Source: Mesobacillus sp. S13 (lineage in GTDB: Bacteria > Bacillota > Bacilli > Bacillales > Cytobacillaceae). Taken from it: a stretch of DNA of 64,000 bases. How positions within the stretch are numbered: position 1 is the first letter of the stretch; every line of letters starts with the position of its first letter. Positions 50,733-59,375 of this stretch are shown here, in pieces. Both the position numbers and the translations under genes were made by a program. The stretch covers positions 792,001-856,000 of the forward strand of contig NZ_CP084622.1 in NCBI RefSeq assembly GCF_020422885.1, read 5' to 3'. The notes beneath the pieces were generated by a model. That model had not been told where the DNA came from. It worked only from the letters and a program-made list of their open reading frames with translations, and did no database searches.

Positions 50733-51800
50733 ATGCAAAATAATAGAAAAACACTTTCTTACGTCCAGATTTCTAGAGCAGTCGCAATTTTACTCGTTTT
50801 AATAGGTCATGTTAATACAGAATTTTATGCTTTGAATGGATTTGATTGGTTTAATATGGGGGAATGGGAAAGAACTGGTGGCGTAGATTTCTTTTTCATT
50901 GTAACAGGCTTTATGATTTATTATCTGTATCATAAGCATATTGGAAATCCAAAGAAGGCAAGTGAATTTTTGCAGAAACGGGCCATTCGCATCCTGCCTC
51001 TTTACTGGATTTTCACACTTGCATTAGGGTTAATGGCTTATTTTGTACCAGTTCTTGGAGAGCATTATTCAGCGACAGATATTATGAAATCAATGTTTTT
51101 TCTAGTGAATGAGCCTTTAATAGGATCCGCATGGTCACTGAAGCATATATTGTTTTTCTATATTTTGTTTGCAGGTTTGATTTATAGACCAAGATTTTTT
51201 AAACCAATAGTTATCGTTTGGGTGATCACTACTATTCTTTTTGAAATAAAAATTCTGCAGTTCTATGATTCATTTTTGTTCAGTTTCAGTAGTTTGGAAG
51301 TCTTGCTGGGGTCGGTGGTTGCTTATATTATCTTGCATTATAACATTAGATTTTCTTCCCTTTGGCTGACCTTAGGCTGTTTGGGATTTCTGCTGATTTG
51401 GATGAATAACATCTATTCACTCTATGCCATACATTCCCCGCTGTTTTATTGTGTGTTTTCCATTCTAATTATGCTTGGAATCGCAGAGAAAGATAAAAAA
51501 CCAATAAAAGTGCCTAAGCTGTTATCGTTTTTAGGTGATGCTTCTTACTCAATCTATATCGCACATGGTCCATTGCTCATGTTATATATCAAGGTTCTTG
51601 ATTCGGCGAAAACATTTTTAACCATAAATACTTCAGTTATGATGACCCTGGTGATTCTTCTCACAACAGGATCGTGCAGCATCGTCTATTTATACATTGA
51701 AAAACCGATAAGTTCTGCTTTGAGGCAACGGTTGCTACATCCCAAAGATGTTAAGAGTATAACGTCTAAATTAAGCAGTGAAACAGGTGTTATGGATTAG
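50733..51800 (+). CDS. Acyltransferase family 3 membrane protein
   Basis: 355 residues with about ten membrane helices. Family motifs are YVQISRAVAILLVLIGHVN (first helix with R..A...V...H), GGVDFFFIVTGFMI and KRAIRILPLYWIFT. Likely O-acetylates the exopolysaccharide. Last recognisable gene of the EPS operon. Confidence 0.86.
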   Translation: MQNNRKTLSYVQISRAVAILLVLIGHVNTEFYALNGFDWFNMGEWERTGGVDFFFIVTGFMIYYLYHKHIGNPKKASEFLQKRAIRILPLYWIFTLALGLMAYFVPVLGEHYSATDIMKSMFFLVNEPLIGSAWSLKHILFFYILFAGLIYRPRFFKPIVIVWVITTILFEIKILQFYDSFLFSFSSLEVLLGSVVAYIILHYNIRFSSLWLTLGCLGFLLIWMNNIYSLYAIHSPLFYCVFSILIMLGIAEKDKKPIKVPKLLSFLGDASYSIYIAHGPLLMLYIKVLDSAKTFLTINTSVMMTLVILLTTGSCSIVYLYIEKPISSALRQRLLHPKDVKSITSKLSSETGVMD

Positions 51801-51838
51801 AGTGTGCAGTATTTATTACCAATTTTCCCAAAAAACAT

Positions 51839-51867
51839 TTTACATTATTTTCATATAGAGGTACAAT
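51839..51867 (+). promoter_or_regulatory. Promoter of the small hydrophobic gene
   Basis: TTTACA (51839-51844), 17 bp, TACAAT (51862-51867): a strong sigma-A match. Confidence 0.72.
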
Positions 51868-51903
51868 ATGAAAGTACTCAACTAACCTAAGGAGGCAGTC
51901 GAA

Positions 51904-52007
51904 ATGATTAACACAACTAATGGAACAGCACCAACAATTTCATATGGTATACCTTCGGCCTGCCTGTATTGTGTGTAGTAGCGCTTATTTTTGTCTGGTT
52001 AAAATAA
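51904..52007 (+). pseudogene. Small hydrophobic peptide gene with a one-base frameshift
   Basis: ATG 51904 has AAGGAGG eight bases upstream and a strong promoter; a terminator follows. In frame it encodes MINTTNGTAPTISYG and then stops early at 51976 after 24 codons. One missing base near 51955 would continue as FGLPVLCVVALIFVWLK to TAA 52005, giving a ~34-residue single-helix membrane peptide. Either a recent frameshift or a sequencing error; the complete promoter-RBS-terminator set shows a real gene. Family not recognised. Confidence 0.6.
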
Positions 52008-52013
52008 CTGCGT

Positions 52014-52044
52014 AACCACGGACTGGGATGTCTGTGGTTTTTTT
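52014..52044 (+). terminator. Terminator of the small hydrophobic gene
   Basis: AACCACGGAC / GTCTGTGGTT stem (one mismatch), 6-base loop and seven Ts. Confidence 0.85.
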
Positions 52045-52154
52045 GTGCCTGGAAAGCGAATGTATGTTCCTGGGTTTTGAAGTGCTGTTTAATGCAAGCG
52101 TTTGTCAGGATTGAACAGGGAGTGTGTACTTTTCTTAATGAAAGGATGATTTAG

Positions 52155-53180
52155 ATGATTACAGTTGAGGATTTGAAAAAGGAATATAAATTGGTAAAGC
52201 GCGATCCAGGTCTTAAGGGGGCAATCAAGTCGCTTTTTAACCGGAAGTATGAGACGAAGCATGCGGTAAAGGGAGTTAATTTTACCATTGAGCAGGGTGA
52301 GACGGTTGGCTATATTGGCGCGAATGGTGCCGGTAAGTCGACGACGATCAAGATGCTGACGGGGATCCTGACACCTACTTCAGGGAAGGTGACGGTAAAT
52401 GGATTGGTACCATATGAAAACCGCCAGAAAAACGCGGTGAACATTGGAGCGGTCTTTGGACAGCGGACACAGCTGTTCTGGGACATTCCGGTTCGTGAAT
52501 CTTATAATCTGTTAAAACATATTTACGAGATTCCGGAGCAGGAGTATCAGGAAACAATCGCGATGTTTACTGAGGTGCTGAACCTGGAACCATTACTAGG
52601 AATTCCGGTCAGACAGCTTTCGCTCGGGCAAAAAATGCGCTGTGAACTAGCTGCTGCCTTCCTTCACAGGCCAAAAGTAGTTTATCTGGATGAGCCGACG
52701 ATCGGTCTTGATATTGCGGTAAAAGTAAAGATTCGTAAGTTTATCAAAGAAATGAATCAGCGCTGGGGCACAACAGTGTTGCTGACTACACATGACATGC
52801 AGGACATTGAGGAAATCTGCGACCGGATTATCATCATTGATGGCGGTACGATTTTATACGATGGTGGCCTTGAGCAGATTAAAAAGCAATTCGGCCAGCA
52901 AAGGGTAATTCATTTTGAACTGGCAGATAAGGAAAAGTTCGTACTGCCTGGGTCACTCATCGGTCAGGCAGAAGTTTTACCGAATGAAGAAGAAACGAAG
53001 GTTAGCTTATCGTTTGACCATGAGACGGTAAAAAGCTCGTTCGTCATTTCGGAAATGATGAGCATGTATGAAATTGGCGATTTGAATATCGCGGACCCTA
53101 AGATCGAGAAGATCGTTGAGGAGCTGTACAACAAGCAGGAACAGGGGGGAGAGCATGAAAAAGTATTGGCAAATAGCTAA
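52155..53180 (+). CDS. ABC-2 type exporter, ATP-binding subunit
   Basis: 341 residues. Walker A GANGAGKST at 55-63, signature LSLGQKMR about 157, Walker B VVYLDEPTIGLD about 178, H-loop TTHDM. A C-terminal extension (~250-335) is typical of the DrrA/NatA-like exporters paired with DUF990-type permeases. Overlaps the first permease by 26 bp. Substrate unknown. Confidence 0.88.
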   Translation: MITVEDLKKEYKLVKRDPGLKGAIKSLFNRKYETKHAVKGVNFTIEQGETVGYIGANGAGKSTTIKMLTGILTPTSGKVTVNGLVPYENRQKNAVNIGAVFGQRTQLFWDIPVRESYNLLKHIYEIPEQEYQETIAMFTEVLNLEPLLGIPVRQLSLGQKMRCELAAAFLHRPKVVYLDEPTIGLDIAVKVKIRKFIKEMNQRWGTTVLLTTHDMQDIEEICDRIIIIDGGTILYDGGLEQIKKQFGQQRVIHFELADKEKFVLPGSLIGQAEVLPNEEETKVSLSFDHETVKSSFVISEMMSMYEIGDLNIADPKIEKIVEELYNKQEQGGEHEKVLANS

Positions 53181-53943
53181 AGGGCGGATGCAGGAGAACA
53201 CGGCCTATTCGGCCTGGTACTGGGCCGGCACTGTTTCTGCGGTGATGAAGCTATTGATTATTTATTTCTTCTGGCAGGCGGTCTACGCTAACCAGACAAC
53301 GATTGAAAATATCAATCTGGAAACGATGATAACGTATATCGTCATTGCGATGCTGCTTCAAGGTTTTGTCGGCGGTGTCGGGAATGAGCTTGCGGAAAAT
53401 ATCAAGGAGGGCCAGGTAGCGATTGAGCTGATGCGTCCTTACGATATGATTTTTAAAATGTTCGCGGTGGATATTGGAGAGAAAATCATGTACTTAATCC
53501 AGGGTACACTTCCAATGGTACTGATAGCTTACTTTTTTATGGACTTAAGCTTTCCGAAATCACCTGAGACCATCTTGCTATTCATAGTGAGTGCGCTGGT
53601 GGGAATCTGGATCGGGACATTCTTCGATTTCCTCGTCGGTGTCCTCGCGTTCTGGACCGTCAATGTCTGGGGTGTCAGAGTGCTGAAGGAATCACTGATC
53701 ACCTTTTTCTCAGGGGCACTCGTGCCGATCACGCTTTTTCCGGATTGGTTAAGAACCATCACTGAGTTCCTGCCCTTCCAGGCAATGGTTTATCTGCCGG
53801 TTTCGATTTATTCTGGATTGATCAGCGGCACAGAAGCTTACATGGCACTCGGAATCCAGTTGTTCTGGCTTGTTTCATTATATGTTTTGGTAAGGGTAAT
53901 CTGGTCGCAGGCGATTAAACAGATTACGATTTTTGGAGGTTAG
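53155..53943 (+). CDS. ABC-2 type exporter permease 1
   Basis: 262 residues, six predicted membrane helices. Belongs with the ABC-2/DUF990 permease group (KKYWQIAKGRMQENTAYSAWYWAG; LVPITLFPDWLRTITEFLPF). ATG 53155 has GGGGGGAG upstream and is preferred to a longer upstream frame. Pairs with the next gene as a heterodimeric channel. Confidence 0.82.
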   Translation: MKKYWQIAKGRMQENTAYSAWYWAGTVSAVMKLLIIYFFWQAVYANQTTIENINLETMITYIVIAMLLQGFVGGVGNELAENIKEGQVAIELMRPYDMIFKMFAVDIGEKIMYLIQGTLPMVLIAYFFMDLSFPKSPETILLFIVSALVGIWIGTFFDFLVGVLAFWTVNVWGVRVLKESLITFFSGALVPITLFPDWLRTITEFLPFQAMVYLPVSIYSGLISGTEAYMALGIQLFWLVSLYVLVRVIWSQAIKQITIFGG

Positions 53944-53954
53944 GAGGCGATTCT

Positions 53955-54746
53955 ATGCGTCGCTATACGAGATTATATTGGGAGTTTGCGAAGAGCCATA
54001 TGAAGGTGATGATGGAGTACCGTATCGACTTTTTGATCGGTGTCGCCTCGGTCATGCTTGAGCAGTTTGCTTCGATCTTTTTTGTGAAAGTAGTGTTCGA
54101 CCATATTGAGCAAATCAATGGCTGGTCGTTTTATGAAATATTGTTTATTTACGGAATCGCGGCAACGGGCCGCTCGATTCACCAGATTTTCTTTGATAAT
54201 TTATGGACGCTCGGCTGGCAGTATATCCGGCCTGGGAAGTTAGATCGATTACTCATCAGGCCGGTCAATCCGTTATTCCATGTCGTTGCGGACAGATTGC
54301 ATCAAGACGGTTTTGGCCAGCTGATCATAGGCTTAATTATTTTGGGAACAGCCATTCCACAGCTTGACCTTGTTTGGGGAGCAGCGGAAATTGCCATGCT
54401 GGTTGTCATGATCATCTCATCCGGATTGATTTTCGTGGCGATTAACTTATTTTTTGCGACGTTCAGCTTCTGGATGATCGATAGCCTGCCGATTGTGTGG
54501 GCAGTCTTCAACCTGAGTGACTTTGCTAGATACCCGCTGACCATCTATCACAAAGGAATCCGCATGTTCCTGACATGGATCATTCCTTACGGTTTCACGG
54601 CATTCTATCCGGCAGCCTATTTTATCGACAAGTCCGGCTACAAGGAGTTTGCGCTCTGGACCCCTGTTGCAGCGATTGTTTGCTGTGTCCTTGCCTATAC
54701 ATTCTGGAACAGAGGCTTGAAGGCTTTCGCAAGTACGGGCAGTTAA
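53955..54746 (+). CDS. ABC-2 type exporter permease 2
   Basis: 263 residues, six helices, same permease family (RLYWEFAKSHMKVMMEYRIDF; LTWIIPYGFTAFYPAAYFI). Starts 11 bp after permease 1 with GGAGGCG upstream. The three genes form one exporter operon. Confidence 0.82.
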   Translation: MRRYTRLYWEFAKSHMKVMMEYRIDFLIGVASVMLEQFASIFFVKVVFDHIEQINGWSFYEILFIYGIAATGRSIHQIFFDNLWTLGWQYIRPGKLDRLLIRPVNPLFHVVADRLHQDGFGQLIIGLIILGTAIPQLDLVWGAAEIAMLVVMIISSGLIFVAINLFFATFSFWMIDSLPIVWAVFNLSDFARYPLTIYHKGIRMFLTWIIPYGFTAFYPAAYFIDKSGYKEFALWTPVAAIVCCVLAYTFWNRGLKAFASTGS

Positions 54747-54800
54747 TCAAAAGAACCCGACGAATATAGGGAATTATCAGATAATACGTTCATTTTCGGA

Positions 54801-54829
54801 TTGCCCATAGGACTTCCGTCGGGTATGAT
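54801..54829 (+). promoter_or_regulatory. Promoter of the SCP2 gene
   Basis: TTGCCC (54801-54806), 17 bp, TATGAT (54824-54829), 31 bp before the start codon. Confidence 0.6.
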
Positions 54830-54860
54830 GGAAATAAATAGGTTGATAGGGGTGGCGTTG

Positions 54861-55217
54861 ATGTTGGAAAATAAGTCGGTCAGAGAAGTATGGCAAGAAA
54901 TCGAAAGGGTCATGAAAGAGAGGCCTGAACCGATTCAAGGCATGAATACGGTCTATCAATATGACATCACGGGAGATGAGAGCGGGACGTTCCAGCTGTT
55001 GATCACAAATGGAACTGCCAAGGTTGTGGAGGGAACAGAATCAACACCAGACTGTACCCTGACACTGTCAGATAAAAACTTCAAGAAGATGATCATGGGG
55101 AAACTGAATGGAACAGCCGCCTTCATGACAGGAAAGCTGAAAATCCAAGGCAGCATGGGACTCGCACTCAAACTCGAAGGAATCCTCAACGAATACAACC
55201 TAAGCGAAACAGCATAA
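54861..55217 (+). CDS. SCP2 sterol-binding-domain protein
   Basis: 118 residues, a stand-alone SCP2 fold: GTFQLLITNGTAKVVEG, TPDCTLTLSDKNFKKMIMGKLN, AFMTGKLKIQGSMGLALKLEGIL. Such proteins bind lipids or acyl-CoA. ATG 54861 (MLENKSV) with GGGGTGG upstream; the longer frame would start inside the promoter and is rejected. Confidence 0.8.
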   Translation: MLENKSVREVWQEIERVMKERPEPIQGMNTVYQYDITGDESGTFQLLITNGTAKVVEGTESTPDCTLTLSDKNFKKMIMGKLNGTAAFMTGKLKIQGSMGLALKLEGILNEYNLSETA

Positions 55218-55258
55218 AAAAATGGATCAGGCATCTAATCGCCTGGTCCATTTTTCTT
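55216..55258 (+). terminator. Terminator after the SCP2 gene
   Basis: AAAAATGGATCAGGC / GCCTGGTCCATTTTT long stem with T run. Confidence 0.85.
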
Positions 55259-55392
55259 TTCATAAAAAATTCCTTTCCATCCATAAAAAAGTTTCTTTAA
55301 AAATTCAATGCACAATGAGACAAAATGTAACAAGATGTGACACATCCTGCTATAATAAGGCTATCAAGTTTTCAGATTTAAGGAGATTCCGT

Positions 55393-56619
55393 ATGGAAAC
55401 ATTCAAAAAAAATTCTGTTTTAGTTTATGAAGAAGTAAAAGCAGTAAAGTTCTTTTTGTGGACTTTTTATATAATCCTAGTACCCTATGATTTTGTCTAT
55501 TATTATTTAGTACCCTATTTTAATAAGCAAGAAGTGGGCTTGCCTTTAGGTGGACTAGGTTTTTTCTTTCATATATTCCTATTTGCTCTAATCCCCTTAG
55601 CGATCTATTTAGTGAAAAAAGGTCAGCCTGAAAAAATTAAATATATTTACTTCATTGCATTTGTGATGTTGGATGTTGTGAACAACTTTATGATTTATTG
55701 GGGAACTAAAGAGCAGTTTGGCAGCGGACATGTTCTCGAAATCTATTTTATTTTGTTTTCTCCGATTTTCGTAAGTAGTCGTTTCTTTTGGACAATGACC
55801 ATAGGCTTTTTCCTTAAATACACTATAACCGGACTGATTTTTCAATCTGGAGAAGTACTTGTTCCAATGGGATTGATTATATTCATTTCAGCAATTGCCT
55901 GGATCCTGCTTAATCGTTTCCAATCTTATGTTAAAGCAATAACATCGATCTTTGAAGATTTAAGACAGAAGGAGAAACTTGCGGTCATAGGCCAGATGGC
56001 AACGGCAATTGCCCATGAAATTAAAAATCCTTTATCTTCATTAAAGGGTTTCACTCAGTTACAGCAAGAAAAGGATAAGGGTGACGAACAATATTATCCT
56101 ATTATGTTAAATGAAATCGACCGGATCAATGCGATTGTAAATGATCTGTTGATACTTGGAAAACCTAATACAGGAGTTAAAACACCTAAAAAACTTATTG
56201 ATATCATCCAGTATGTTATATCAGTTATCGATCCGCATGCACAAAGGAAGGAAATTCAAATAAAGTATGATGTAGATGATTCAACAGTGCTATTGTGTGA
56301 CGAAAATCAGATGAAGCAAGTGTTTATCAATCTAATTAAAAATGCCATGGAGGCAATGCCCAATGGGGGAACGGTGTACGTTCAATCTAAAATTGATGGA
56401 GGCCTGGCTTTAATTTCTGTTACGGATGAAGGTTGTGGGATTCCTCCGGAAATACTCGCAAAGTTAGGAGAGCCTTTTTATACAACCAAGCAAAACGGCA
56501 ACGGCTTAGGATTGATGGTAACCAAAAAGATTATAGAAGAGCATGAAGGTACCTTTAACATTCAAAGTGAATTGGATAAAGGAACAACTGTTACCATATC
56601 GGTTCCTTTCGAGGATTAG
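55393..56619 (+). CDS. Membrane histidine kinase (KinB-like)
   Basis: 408 residues. N-terminal membrane sensor with about six helices (~17-175). HisKA domain with phospho-acceptor His208 in AIAHEIKNPLSSLKGF. HATPase_c has NLIKNAMEAMPNGG (N box), DEGCGIPPEI (G1) and NGNGLGL (G2). It resembles sporulation/phosphorelay kinases without an adjacent response regulator. The sensor domain is homologous to that of the HD-GYP protein downstream. ATG 55393 with AAGGAG upstream; the longer frame starts in the preceding terminator. Confidence 0.86.
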   Translation: METFKKNSVLVYEEVKAVKFFLWTFYIILVPYDFVYYYLVPYFNKQEVGLPLGGLGFFFHIFLFALIPLAIYLVKKGQPEKIKYIYFIAFVMLDVVNNFMIYWGTKEQFGSGHVLEIYFILFSPIFVSSRFFWTMTIGFFLKYTITGLIFQSGEVLVPMGLIIFISAIAWILLNRFQSYVKAITSIFEDLRQKEKLAVIGQMATAIAHEIKNPLSSLKGFTQLQQEKDKGDEQYYPIMLNEIDRINAIVNDLLILGKPNTGVKTPKKLIDIIQYVISVIDPHAQRKEIQIKYDVDDSTVLLCDENQMKQVFINLIKNAMEAMPNGGTVYVQSKIDGGLALISVTDEGCGIPPEILAKLGEPFYTTKQNGNGLGLMVTKKIIEEHEGTFNIQSELDKGTTVTISVPFED

Positions 56620-56652
56620 CCTTTCTCTGGAAAATATCATAATAAATAAATC

Positions 56653-56684
56653 AAAAGGACTATTTTTATAATAGTCCTTTTGAT
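56653..56684 (+). terminator. Terminator after the kinase gene
   Basis: AAAAGGACTAT / ATAGTCCTTTT perfect 11-bp stem, then TGATTT. Confidence 0.82.
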
Positions 56685-56839
56685 TTATAATGAAGAAAAA
56701 TGTCGAATGTTGCCATTTTAAACTAGGTCTAATTATTCATTTTTATTCTTGTTTTATCAAAAATCTTAATTTGCAAAAAATAATGGCGATATGAAGAATA
56801 AACAATGTTCATTTATAGACAGAAAAACGAGGTATTAAC

Positions 56840-58024
56840 ATGCAAAATTCTTTCAAAGACCCTTCTTTGCATCTTGAGGAAAAAAGAGCAATAAAGTGGT
56901 TTATAACTTTATTCTATATTCTATTTGTTTCGTTCGAGATCTTTTACTATTATTTACACCCGAAATTTGTTTTGAATAGAGATATTTTGATTTTTGAAAA
57001 TTCGAGGTATTACTATCACCTATTAATTTTTTTGTTATTACCACTAGTAATAGCGATGATTAAGAGGGGGAAGCTGTACATAGTAAAGTATCTTTTTTTT
57101 CTAGGAATCATTTTTATAACGATTCTCTATGATTCTGTTACATATTTAAACAGTGATTTAGTTTATAGCAGTGGCAATATTGTTGAAGTATTCATGATTT
57201 TATTTGCACCTATTTTTGTGAATACGCCCTTTTTTTGGACTGTCTCATTAGGGACGGTATTCAAATACTTATTTATTGGTCTTCTTCTTAAAACAACGGT
57301 GGTTTTCTTCCCTATTGCTGTGATTTTAGTTCTCTCCTTATTAGGATTTGCTATTTTAAAGAGATATCAAGGCTATCTTAATGCGATTAAAATCTCATAT
57401 GATAATCAGCTTTCAGGGATTGTTAAAGGGGTAATAGCCACTATTGAACTAAAAGACCCATATACTAAAGGGCACAGTGAAAGGGTAGCTTATTATGCTA
57501 ACTCACTTGCTGAAGCCACTGGAAGGTTTACAAAAGATGAACTTCGGTCTTTTACAAATGCATGTTTACTTCATGACATTGGAAAAGTGAATATCCCTGA
57601 CTCGATACTTATGAAACCTGGAAAATTGTCAAAAGAAGAATATGAAATTATAAAGACACATCCAGAAGTAGGTGCTGAGGCTATAACTAAAGTGCATGGA
57701 TTAGGAGACACACTCGAAATTATAAAATCTCACCATGAAAGATGGGACGGCAAAGGGTACCCAGAACAGCTTAAAGCTAACAAAATTCCTTATCTGGCTC
57801 GCATAGTTTCTATTGCAGATGCATTCGATGCAATGACATCATCCCGCTCTTACAGAGCCGCCATGTCTGTTGAAGAAGCTTTTAATAGAATAATTGAAGG
57901 CCAAGGCACACAATTCGACCCGGAATTAGTTGGGAAATTTAAAGAGGTTTACCCAGAGTGGACTACATTCCATAAGAATTATAAATGGAATCATGATCTT
58001 CCTGTTAATAATTATATTGGTTGA
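56840..58024 (+). CDS. HD-GYP c-di-GMP phosphodiesterase with membrane sensor
   Basis: 394 residues. N-terminal six-helix sensor (~17-180) parallels the kinase sensor: EEKRAIKWFITLFYILFV versus EEVKAVKFFLWTFYIILV, and SGNIVEVFMILFAPIFV versus SGHVLEIYFILFSPIFV. The HD-GYP domain (~195-375) has CLLHDIGKVNIPDSIL, HPEVGAEAI, HHERWDGKGYPEQL and IADAFDAM, complete for metal binding and c-di-GMP hydrolysis. The peptide gene follows after 15 bp. Confidence 0.88.
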   Translation: MQNSFKDPSLHLEEKRAIKWFITLFYILFVSFEIFYYYLHPKFVLNRDILIFENSRYYYHLLIFLLLPLVIAMIKRGKLYIVKYLFFLGIIFITILYDSVTYLNSDLVYSSGNIVEVFMILFAPIFVNTPFFWTVSLGTVFKYLFIGLLLKTTVVFFPIAVILVLSLLGFAILKRYQGYLNAIKISYDNQLSGIVKGVIATIELKDPYTKGHSERVAYYANSLAEATGRFTKDELRSFTNACLLHDIGKVNIPDSILMKPGKLSKEEYEIIKTHPEVGAEAITKVHGLGDTLEIIKSHHERWDGKGYPEQLKANKIPYLARIVSIADAFDAMTSSRSYRAAMSVEEAFNRIIEGQGTQFDPELVGKFKEVYPEWTTFHKNYKWNHDLPVNNYIG

Positions 58025-58039
58025 GAGGAGGTGACCATC

Positions 58040-58105
58040 GTGAAAGTTCGTAAACTGAAAAAAATCAAAACGACTTGCTGGTGGTGTGCTTTTATAACGA
58101 TATGA
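58040..58105 (+). CDS. Tiny CWWC peptide, candidate precursor (RiPP or signal)
   Basis: 21 codons from GTG 58040, with a perfect AGGAGG eight bases upstream. The product has a strongly basic first half (KVRKLKKIK) and a hydrophobic tail TTCWWCAFITI. Lies 15 bp after the HD-GYP gene and 61 bp before a PqqD-like/M50 protease gene, with a terminator-like hairpin between, as in operons that over-produce a precursor. No family recognised. It is too short for statistical gene calling, so support is RBS, context and composition. Confidence 0.6.
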   Translation: MKVRKLKKIKTTCWWCAFITI

Positions 58106-58111
58106 TTATAA

Positions 58112-58148
58112 AAAGGGATGTAAGTCAGTTAAGCATCCCTTTCTATTC
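58112..58148 (+). terminator. Attenuator/terminator between peptide and protease genes
   Basis: Perfect 9-bp stem AAAGGGATG / CATCCCTTT with a 13-base loop, followed by a T-rich but interrupted tail (CTATTCT). Probably partial termination. Confidence 0.7.
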
Positions 58149-58166
58149 TCTAGATAAGGTGAAGGT

Positions 58167-59345
58167 ATGAATATTACCTATGAAAGCCAAATTGTATTAA
58201 AACAATTGATTATTCAAAGGGATGCAAAATATTATATCGTAGAAGACGTATTGAATGGCGATTTTTACGAAATGCCAGAAGTATGTATTCACGCCATCGA
58301 GCTGATTAATCAAGAAAAGCCACTTGATGTTGTGGAAAAAGCTTTGGTTGTTAGATATCCAGATGAAGATATAGATATATTGAAGTTTGTCTCTCAACTC
58401 CTGGAACTCAACTTAATTAGCGAGTTAGATGGAGAAGAAATGTCGAGTAGTTCAGTGCACAAAAAACATTCCGGCTTCTCCGGGATTCCAGAATCCCTAG
58501 GCCGCTTCTTCTTCAACACTTTCAGTTCAAAGCTTTATATTCTTTTATTCATAGTAAGCACAATTTTGATTTTGTTTAATTTGAATCTATTCCCGCGCTA
58601 CTCGGATCTATTTGCTTTTGACCTGATGTTCCAAAATGTTGTGGCGTTTCTAGGGATCAGCTTCTTCCTTGTGATTCTACACGAATTCGGCCATGTGCTA
58701 GCGGTCCGCTCTGAAGGTTTACCGGCAAAAATAGAAGTTGGGCACCGCCTGTTTTTTGTGGTGTTGGAGACGGATATGTCCCAAGTTTGGAAATTGGTGG
58801 CTGAAAAGCGCAATAAGTTATTTCTTGCTGGGATGTATTTTGATATCTTGGTATTGTTTCTGGCATTGGTTGCCCAGGTTTTTGTGAGCGAGGATACTAT
58901 CATAATGGGTCTTTTAAAATTAATCGTACTGAACACTTTCATTCGTCTAGTTTTTCAAGCTGCCGTATTCATGAAAACGGACCTATACTATGTCCTTGAA
59001 AACAAAACTGGCTGCTACAATCTAATGGAAAACGGCCGAAACTTCTTAGCGAAATGGCTGCCATTTCTAGGGGTGCCAGAAACAGAAACATTCGTTGGGG
59101 AAGAGAGGGTCGTTCGCAGATACGCCTATTTCTACCTTGCAGGCATCCTGCTCACACTTTTTATCACCGCTTACTACTACATTCCACAAATGATGTTCGC
59201 TGTGAATGAAATCATGCTGCCAGGATTCTTGGAACCAATCAGCAGCATTCGTTTTTGGGATTCGGTTGTCTTTTTGCTGCAAATTGTTTTGGTTTTAGGA
59301 TTATTGCTATATTCTTGGTCAAAGAAATATCGTTTTAGCAGTTAA
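58167..59345 (+). CDS. PqqD-like/M50 membrane metalloprotease (peptide-maturation type)
   Basis: 392 residues. Residues ~15-88 look like a PqqD/RRE peptide-binding domain (VLNGDFYEMPEVCIHAIELI ... FVSQLLELNLISELDG). The rest is a polytopic M50 (site-2-protease-like) domain with HEFGH (H172, E173, H176) in a membrane helix and a third ligand candidate D272 in MKTDLYYVL. The layout recalls YydH-type proteases of RiPP operons. The CWWC peptide directly upstream is the obvious candidate substrate. No radical SAM gene is nearby. Confidence 0.78.
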   Translation: MNITYESQIVLKQLIIQRDAKYYIVEDVLNGDFYEMPEVCIHAIELINQEKPLDVVEKALVVRYPDEDIDILKFVSQLLELNLISELDGEEMSSSSVHKKHSGFSGIPESLGRFFFNTFSSKLYILLFIVSTILILFNLNLFPRYSDLFAFDLMFQNVVAFLGISFFLVILHEFGHVLAVRSEGLPAKIEVGHRLFFVVLETDMSQVWKLVAEKRNKLFLAGMYFDILVLFLALVAQVFVSEDTIIMGLLKLIVLNTFIRLVFQAAVFMKTDLYYVLENKTGCYNLMENGRNFLAKWLPFLGVPETETFVGEERVVRRYAYFYLAGILLTLFITAYYYIPQMMFAVNEIMLPGFLEPISSIRFWDSVVFLLQIVLVLGLLLYSWSKKYRFSS

Positions 59346-59372
59346 AAAGACAGCCGAGTGGCTGTCTTTTAA
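59345..59372. terminator. Bidirectional terminator between M50 and M20 genes
   Basis: Perfect 11-bp stem AAAAGACAGCC / GGCTGTCTTTT with a 4-base loop and T runs on both strands, between converging genes. Confidence 0.88.
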
Positions 59373-59375
59373 TTT

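Noticed and set aside
52060-52085. Seventh array (single TATGTTCCTGGGTTTTG unit)
   Set aside because: Only one degenerate unit; too little to call a repeat array.
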